Source: Bacillus tianshenii
GTDB lineage: Bacteria > Bacillota > Bacilli > Bacillales > Bacillaceae_N
Length of the DNA: 64,000 nt
Reading direction: 5' to 3'
NCBI GenBank assembly: GCA_020524525.2
Contig: CP129018.1
Coordinates: 3,600,001 to 3,664,000, forward strand
Positions 59,192-64,000 of this stretch are shown here, piece by piece. The first letter of the stretch is position 1; each line of letters starts with the position of its first letter. Under the pieces are notes generated by a model. It was not told where the DNA came from. It did no database searches and saw nothing but the letters and a program-made list of their open reading frames with translations. A program made the translations under genes and the position numbers.

Positions 59192-60646
59192 ATGGAAGCA
59201 AAAGTAAATACGAAAGCGATTTTAATTACGTTTATGATCGGGGCGTTTTTTGCCATTTTAAATGAAACGTTGCTTAATATTGCGCTGACAGAATTAATGA
59301 ATGTGTTTGAAGTGCCAGCTCCAACTGTGCAGTGGCTCGCAACGGGGTTCATGCTTGTAATGGGTGTGCTCATGCCAATCTCGGCACTGCTCATTCAATC
59401 ATTCACGACGAGACAAATGTTTATCGGTGTGATGAGTATCTTCTTAGCTGGGACGGTTATTGCCGCAAGTGCAGTTAATTTTCCGATGCTGTTAGCAGGC
59501 CGTATGATTCAAGCAATCGGAACAGGACTGTTAATACCTGTTATTATGAATGCTATCTTACTGCTTTATCGACCTGAGGTTCGTGGAAAGATTATGGGAA
59601 CATTCGGGTTAGTGATTATGTTTGCTCCTGCTATCGGGCCAACTTTATCAGGGGTTATTGTTGATATGCTTGGCTGGCGTTGGTTGTTCTTATCTGTTAT
59701 CCCATTTGCGATCTTTTCCATTTTGTTTGCGCTAAAATATTTGCAAAATGTCGGGGAAGTCACGAAACCGAAAGTGGATGTACTCTCAATCGTGCTTTCA
59801 ACCATCGGAATTGCGGGGATCATTTATGGATTTAGCAGTGCAGGTGAACATGGGCAAGGATTCTTATCACCGTCAATCATCGCGATTATTGCTGGAAGCC
59901 TGCTGAGCTTGTTGTTATTCGTGCTACGTCAGCTGAAGCTGGAGGAACCGCTGTTAGATGTCAGGGTGTTCAAATATCAAAGCTATGCACGTGGAATTAC
60001 GCTCTTTGTGTTCGTCATTATGGCGATGTTTGCCTCAGAAATTGTGATGCCGATGTATTTGCAAGGTCCGCTCGGCTACAGTGCAAAGGTAGCGGGGTTA
60101 CTACTTCTGCCTGGAGCATTGTTAAACGGACTGATGTCGCCTGTAATGGGTAATCTATTTGATAAATACGGTCCGCGCAAGCTGATCATTCCAGGCACAA
60201 TCGTATTATCAAGTGTGATGCTTTTCTTTAGTAAAATTAATGCATCCGTGCCGGTAGGCTTTTTCATTTTTGCGTATATTGTGTTGATGCTGTCAATTTC
60301 AGCGATTATGATGCCAGCGCAGACGAACGGCTTGAACGCCCTGCCGAAGCATTTGTATCCGCATGGGACAGCGATTGCGAATACACTGCAGCCAGTCGGA
60401 GGTGCTCTTGGTGTGTCGGTGTTCGTCAGTATTATGACACAAGGGAAGAATGGCTACCTGGCTGAGCAAACAGGTCCAATGACAGAGCAGATGATGAATG
60501 AGGCGATGACGCTTGGTGTTCATCATGCCTATTGGTTTGCGTTAAGCTTAAGTCTTGTTGCCTTCCTTATTTCGCTCTTTGTGAAAAAAGCGGTTGCGCC
60601 AGATTTTGAACCGACTGAACATGCTGAGCAACCCATTAAAACCTGA
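59192..60646 (+). CDS. DHA2-type MFS multidrug exporter (EmrB/QacA family)
   Basis: 484 residues, 14 predicted helices. FAILNETLLNIALTELMNVF (helix 1), TVQWLATGFMLVMGVLMPIS (helix 2), AGRMIQAIGTGLLIPV (motif A/B region) and FGLVIMFAPAIGPTLSGVIVD (motif C, antiporter type) mark it as a proton-driven drug exporter related to LmrB/EmrB. I chose the ATG at 59192, preceded by ACGGAGG. A longer frame from 59042 would start inside the IS200 element. The insertion has displaced it from the attenuator leader at 58127-58413. Confidence 0.9.
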   Translation: MEAKVNTKAILITFMIGAFFAILNETLLNIALTELMNVFEVPAPTVQWLATGFMLVMGVLMPISALLIQSFTTRQMFIGVMSIFLAGTVIAASAVNFPMLLAGRMIQAIGTGLLIPVIMNAILLLYRPEVRGKIMGTFGLVIMFAPAIGPTLSGVIVDMLGWRWLFLSVIPFAIFSILFALKYLQNVGEVTKPKVDVLSIVLSTIGIAGIIYGFSSAGEHGQGFLSPSIIAIIAGSLLSLLLFVLRQLKLEEPLLDVRVFKYQSYARGITLFVFVIMAMFASEIVMPMYLQGPLGYSAKVAGLLLLPGALLNGLMSPVMGNLFDKYGPRKLIIPGTIVLSSVMLFFSKINASVPVGFFIFAYIVLMLSISAIMMPAQTNGLNALPKHLYPHGTAIANTLQPVGGALGVSVFVSIMTQGKNGYLAEQTGPMTEQMMNEAMTLGVHHAYWFALSLSLVAFLISLFVKKAVAPDFEPTEHAEQPIKT

Positions 60647-60707
60647 AATTTCCTTTTGATTCTGTTATTGTTTTAACTACAGTATTGTGCGGAAGGAACG
60701 GATTAAG

Positions 60708-62039
60708 ATGAGTCGAATTGTTGATATCGAAAGCTCAAGAATTAAAAATTTCATTGAATTTCAGCGAGATCCGCTTCATTTTTTAGTGAGGTTAGTGGGC
60801 AAAGGTGATGTTATTTCTCTGCGGACTAGTACGTTTCAATCAGCTTATGTCGTCAATTCGCCTGAGTTTGTGCGTGCTGTCTTAGTGACACATGAACAAG
60901 AAATGAAGAAGGGCCGTTCATCGGATGTATTGCGCCGGACAGTCGGGGATGGGCTGCTGACTGCAGAGAATGAAAAGCACCGCCAGCAACGGAAGTATAT
61001 GCAGCCAGCTTTTTATAAGGAGCGGATCGAAGCGTATGCACAGACGGTCATTCGTGAGGCTGAGAAATTAGCGCAAAAGCTTGAGCACGGCCAGACCGTT
61101 GATGTTCACAGTGAGATGATGAAGCTGACGTTATCGATTATAACGAAAACAATGTTTGATACATCCGTAGATGGTGTGAAGGAAAAGTTAGCGGAAGCGG
61201 TTGATTTGACGATTGAGCAGACGGCTAAGGCGTTATTTTCACCGCTTATTTTACCAATGAGTGTGCCGACGAAAGGGAATCGGGATCATAAGCAGGCCAT
61301 TGCTACGTTAGAGGATATGATTTTTACAACATTGCAGGAAGCAAAGGAAGGGAAGCATTCGACAAATTCGTTATTGGGGATGCTGCTTGATACGAAGGAT
61401 AGCGACGGGAACCCCATTTCTGATGTGGAAATTCGTGATCAGATGATGACGATGCTGCTTGCGGGCCATGAAACAACCGCCAATGCCTTAACATGGGTGT
61501 TCTATTCGTTAAGCAAGCATCCTGAAATAAGAGAAAAGGTTGTTGCGGAAGTAAGGCAGTGCGAGCGGCCATTTGGATTTGGGTCGTTGCAAACATTATC
61601 GTATACAAGGCAGGTCATTGATGAAACACTTCGGCTCTATCCGCCGGCATGGATTATTTTAAGAGAATCAGAAGGACCTGTTCAAATGCTCGGTGAGTCG
61701 TTTCCGAAGAAAAGTTCGTTTCTCATTTCCCCATACGCAATTCATCGTAACCCTGAGGTGTTTGCTGAACCGCTTTCTTTTAGGCCGGAGCGCTTTGCCG
61801 CTGGTAAAACGTATGAGCCATTTCAATATTTTCCGTTTGGCGGGGGACCACGGGGCTGTATTGGTTCGCGCTTTGCGATAATGGAAGCAATCTTGATTTT
61901 AGCAGTTTTAAGTGAGCGTCTCTCATTTCACCATTTGGAAAAAGAAATTATCCCAGAACCGCTTGTTTCATTACGGATTAAAGGCGGGCTGCCTGCAAAA
62001 GTGGTACGCCGTGAACAAGAGAAGCAGAGAACCGTTTGA
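60708..62039 (+). CDS. cytochrome P450
   Basis: 443 residues. The I-helix oxygen-activation motif is AGHETT at 252-257. ExxR is ETLR at 306-309, PERF at 360-363, and the haem loop FPFGGGPRGCIG has the thiolate Cys384. Full length with no signal, so a soluble enzyme similar in layout to CYP102-like or CYP109/197-type proteins; the substrate is unknown and no redox partner is nearby. AAGGAA precedes the ATG at 60708; a GTG at 60687 is an alternative. The terminator stem includes its last codons. Confidence 0.92.
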   Translation: MSRIVDIESSRIKNFIEFQRDPLHFLVRLVGKGDVISLRTSTFQSAYVVNSPEFVRAVLVTHEQEMKKGRSSDVLRRTVGDGLLTAENEKHRQQRKYMQPAFYKERIEAYAQTVIREAEKLAQKLEHGQTVDVHSEMMKLTLSIITKTMFDTSVDGVKEKLAEAVDLTIEQTAKALFSPLILPMSVPTKGNRDHKQAIATLEDMIFTTLQEAKEGKHSTNSLLGMLLDTKDSDGNPISDVEIRDQMMTMLLAGHETTANALTWVFYSLSKHPEIREKVVAEVRQCERPFGFGSLQTLSYTRQVIDETLRLYPPAWIILRESEGPVQMLGESFPKKSSFLISPYAIHRNPEVFAEPLSFRPERFAAGKTYEPFQYFPFGGGPRGCIGSRFAIMEAILILAVLSERLSFHHLEKEIIPEPLVSLRIKGGLPAKVVRREQEKQRTV

Positions 62040-62062
62040 TGGTTTCCTGCTTCTCTTGCTTT
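62020..62062 (+). terminator. terminator overlapping the P450 stop codon
   Basis: GAGAAGCAGAGAACC (62020-62034) pairs imperfectly with GGTTTCCTGCTTCTC (62042-62056), followed by TTGCTTTC. Confidence 0.7.
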
Positions 62063-62067
62063 CTCGT

Positions 62068-62076
62068 GCTATAATG
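62068..62076 (+). promoter_or_regulatory. extended -10 promoter of the DUF454 gene
   Basis: TGCTATAAT, a TGN-extended -10, 37 bases before the ATG; no clear -35. Confidence 0.5.
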
Positions 62077-62112
62077 TAAGGTGTTTGAAGTATTGTTTGG
62101 AGGCACGTTTGT

Positions 62113-62484
62113 ATGCGTAATCTTTATAAATATATCTTAATCGGCATTGGCTATCTATCCATTGCGCTCGGTGTAGTTGGGATTGTGCTGCCGTTAATTC
62201 CTACAACTCCGCTATTATTATTAGGAGCCTATTGTTTGTTCAAGTCATCACCACGTCTTTATGAAAAGCTAATGAACCATAAGCTTTTAGGCGGCTATAT
62301 CAAAAGGTGGCGCTCTGGTGAAGGAATTCCGCTTAAGTCAAAAATCATCGTCATTGCACTGCTTTGGCTCGCAATCGGCTATTCAGTAGCCTTCATGATT
62401 CCACTCTTATTTGTGAAAATCCTGCTCCTTGGCATTGCCTCAACCGTAACCATCTACTTAATAAAAATGAAAAGTGCTAATTAA
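62113..62484 (+). CDS. DUF454 family membrane protein (YbaN-like)
   Basis: 123 residues, three to four helices. IGIGYLSIALGVVGIVLPLIPTTPLLLLGAYCLFKSSPRLYEKLMNHKLLGGYIKRWRSGEGIPLKSKI is the DUF454 signature almost in full (PTTPFLLLAA-type loop and the RSPRxxxWLLxHxxxGxxI-type loop). Function is not established. TTTGGAGG precedes the ATG. It stands as a single gene between two terminators. Confidence 0.9.
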   Translation: MRNLYKYILIGIGYLSIALGVVGIVLPLIPTTPLLLLGAYCLFKSSPRLYEKLMNHKLLGGYIKRWRSGEGIPLKSKIIVIALLWLAIGYSVAFMIPLLFVKILLLGIASTVTIYLIKMKSAN

Positions 62485-62519
62485 CCACTACGGGATGTAA
62501 CCTGTGGTGGTTTTTAGGT
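62483..62519 (+). terminator. terminator after DUF454 gene
   Basis: AACCACTACGG pairs imperfectly with CCTGTGGTGGTT, followed by TTTAGG. Confidence 0.6.
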
Positions 62520-62528
62520 TAATACCCA

Positions 62529-62556
62529 TTGACATATCGGTATCATCTGTTATAAT
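62529..62556 (+). promoter_or_regulatory. strong sigma-A promoter of the ABC transporter operon
   Basis: TTGACA (62529-62534) and TATAAT (62551-62556), both perfect consensus, 16-base spacer. AATAGGAATTATAA just downstream (about 62576) resembles part of a CymR-type sulfur regulator site, but this is only a guess. Confidence 0.85.
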
Positions 62557-62608
62557 TTTTTAAAACCGATTAAACAAATAGGAATTATAAATATAAGGGG
62601 ATGGCACT

Positions 62609-63391
62609 ATGTTTCTCGAAATCCAAGACGTTAATAAACGCTTCCCTTACAAAGATAAGGAAGAATTAACCGTTCTAAAAGAAATAAATGTTTCGGTCGA
62701 AAAAGGCGAATTCATTTCGCTGCTAGGCCCGTCTGGTTGTGGCAAATCGACCTTGCTTTCGATTGTTTCAGGGCTCGTCAAACCATCAGATGGAAAGTTG
62801 TTGCTCAATCAACAGGAAATTAAAAAGCCAGGTCCTGATAAAGGAATGGTCTTTCAAGAGGCAGCGCTTTTCCCGTGGATGAGCGTATTAGAAAATGTGA
62901 TGTTTCCGCTTCGGAAGAAAATGAGCAAAGAGCAGCAAAAATCAGTTGCGATGGAACATCTTAAGATGGTGCACCTAGCACCGTTTGCAGATAGTTATCC
63001 GCATTCACTTTCTGGAGGAATGCAGCAGCGTGTTGCAATTGCCCGGGCGCTTGCGATGGACCCGGAGCTTTTATTAATGGATGAACCGTTCGGGGCACTC
63101 GATGAGCAGACGAGAAGTATGCTGCATGAAGAACTCGAACATATTTGGCTGAAGACGAAGAAAACGATTTTGTTTGTTACGCACAACATTAGTGAAGCGA
63201 TTAAGCTGTCAGACCGCATCTTAGTAATGGGAACGCGTCCAGGCAGTATTATCAAGGACTATCGTGTTGACTTACCGCGTCCAAGAACAAACGTAAGAGA
63301 GCAAATGGTCGAAATGGAAGATGAAATCATGCAGGTTCTTGGAAAGGAAATTGAAAAAGTAAAGAAAGAGGAATTGCAATATGAACACTAA
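62609..63391 (+). CDS. ABC transporter ATP-binding protein, nitrate/sulfonate/taurine type
   Basis: 260 residues. Walker A LLGPSGCGKSTLLS near residue 40, Q-loop MVFQEAALFPWMSV near 85, signature SLSGGMQQRVAIARALAMDPELLLMDEPFGALDEQTR near 133-165, and the switch His in FVTHNISEAI. FPWMSVLENV and the C-terminal LPRPR are typical of the SsuB/TauB/NrtD group. The substrate may be a sulfonate, nitrate or a pyrimidine precursor; the binding protein lies beyond the window. It overlaps the permease gene by 11 bases. Confidence 0.93.
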   Translation: MFLEIQDVNKRFPYKDKEELTVLKEINVSVEKGEFISLLGPSGCGKSTLLSIVSGLVKPSDGKLLLNQQEIKKPGPDKGMVFQEAALFPWMSVLENVMFPLRKKMSKEQQKSVAMEHLKMVHLAPFADSYPHSLSGGMQQRVAIARALAMDPELLLMDEPFGALDEQTRSMLHEELEHIWLKTKKTILFVTHNISEAIKLSDRILVMGTRPGSIIKDYRVDLPRPRTNVREQMVEMEDEIMQVLGKEIEKVKKEELQYEH

Positions 63392-64000
63392 GGTGAAGCA
63401 GCTACTCTTTTATATTGGATTTATCGCGGTTTGGCAATTGTTATATGGAATGGGCATTTGGCCGCCATCTGCATTTCCATCACCACTGCAAGTATTACAG
63501 ACACTCTGGGCTCGAACGTTAGATTTAACGCTATTACAGGATCTACTAGCAAGCTTTAAGCATTTATTTATCGGCTATGGCATTGCGCTTGTGCTTGGAA
63601 CATTGTTAGGAGTAACGCTTGCAAAATGGAAAACGGCTGACCAAACGCTAGGAAATTTAATTCTCGCTTTACAGAGCGTGCCAAGTATTGCTTGGCTTCC
63701 ACTCGCAATTATTTGGTTCGGCTTATCCGAAACAGCGGTTATCTTCATTGTCGTGCTAGGCGGAACATTTGTCATGACAATTAATATGCGGATCGGTATC
63801 AAAAACGTACCACCGCTTTATTTAAGAGCTGCGAAGACAATGGGCTCAGAAGGAATGGATTTATTTTGGAAGGTTATCATTCCAGCTTCCATCCCACACG
63901 CTGTAACAGGGATGAGGCTTGCTTGGGCGTTCGGCTGGCGTGCATTAATGGCTGGTGAAATTTTAAGCACAGGGCCAGGGTTAGGTTACACATTAAAGTA
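63381..64000 (+). CDS. ABC transporter permease, partial (3' end beyond the window)
   Basis: At least 206 codons, open to the end of the window. Membrane helices begin with LLFYIGFIAVWQLLYGMGIWPPSAFPSP. LQSVPSIAWLPLAIIWFGLSETAVIFIVVLGGTF and the EAA loop RAAKTMGSEGMDLFWKVIIPASIPHAVTGMRLAWAFGWRALMAGE match SsuC/TauC permeases. It overlaps the ATPase gene end, so the two are translationally coupled. Confidence 0.92.
   Translation, partial: MNTKVKQLLFYIGFIAVWQLLYGMGIWPPSAFPSPLQVLQTLWARTLDLTLLQDLLASFKHLFIGYGIALVLGTLLGVTLAKWKTADQTLGNLILALQSVPSIAWLPLAIIWFGLSETAVIFIVVLGGTFVMTINMRIGIKNVPPLYLRAAKTMGSEGMDLFWKVIIPASIPHAVTGMRLAWAFGWRALMAGEILSTGPGLGYTLK

Overview
The window comes from a low-GC Gram-positive bacterium of the Bacillaceae. 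The first 38.8 kb follow the Bacillus subtilis order almost gene for gene: rRNA operon end, yebE-yebG, purEKBCSQLFMNHD, yerA, yerB, yerC, pcrB, pcrA, ligA, camS, opuE, gatCAB, dgkB, rlmD. This is recognised from protein motifs and gene order; no database search was possible. Species is not assigned.

1-1330: 3' part of a 23S rRNA gene, a 5S rRNA gene and a terminator. 1445-2791: a small heat-shock-like protein divergent from two small yeb-type genes. 2792-15981: the complete 12-gene purine operon, preceded by two inverted PurBoxes, a sigma-A promoter and a guanine-type riboswitch with terminator. A 35-residue membrane ORF lies antisense to the purD 3' end. 16109-25954: housekeeping block including pcrA and ligA. 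26421-29517: a 33-residue membrane peptide, a proline symporter and an AGCS symporter. 29692-34038: gatCAB, then folD behind a ZTP riboswitch. 34176-36242: an ECF sigma factor, its zinc anti-sigma factor and a repeat-containing membrane protein. 36412-38787: dgkB and rlmD.

38.8-48.5 kb is an accessory, partly degraded region. It holds a TM2 protein, a HEPN-MNT toxin-antitoxin-like pair, a DUF6544-like protein, a hydrolase, a SurA/PrsA-like lipoprotein, a Crp-family regulator, a VWA lipoprotein and two gene remnants. A REP-like dispersed motif recurs at least five times between 38.9 and 43.1 kb and forms the C-terminal codons of two unrelated genes.

48.5-50.9 kb (minus strand) is a compact four-gene set: secreted stalk-type protein, membrane-anchored small protein, ApbE flavin transferase and a haem-binding ferric-reductase-like membrane protein. 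51.1-58.1 kb is a sensory block. It has a dCache chemoreceptor, a five-gene operon (haem-oxygenase-like ABM protein, small helical protein, CarH-like B12 photoreceptor module, PAS-STAS protein, excisionase-type HTH protein) and a soluble CZB zinc chemoreceptor.

58.1-58.4 kb holds what I consider the most remarkable element. A promoter and a three-codon upstream ORF are followed by five RNA segments that can pair in two mutually exclusive registers, 1:2/3:4/terminator or 2:3/4:5. This is the architecture of a ribosome-controlled transcription attenuator. It should control the multidrug-type MFS exporter gene at 59192, but an IS200-type element has inserted between terminator and gene. The window ends with a cytochrome P450, a DUF454 protein and the start of a nitrate/sulfonate-type ABC transporter operon.
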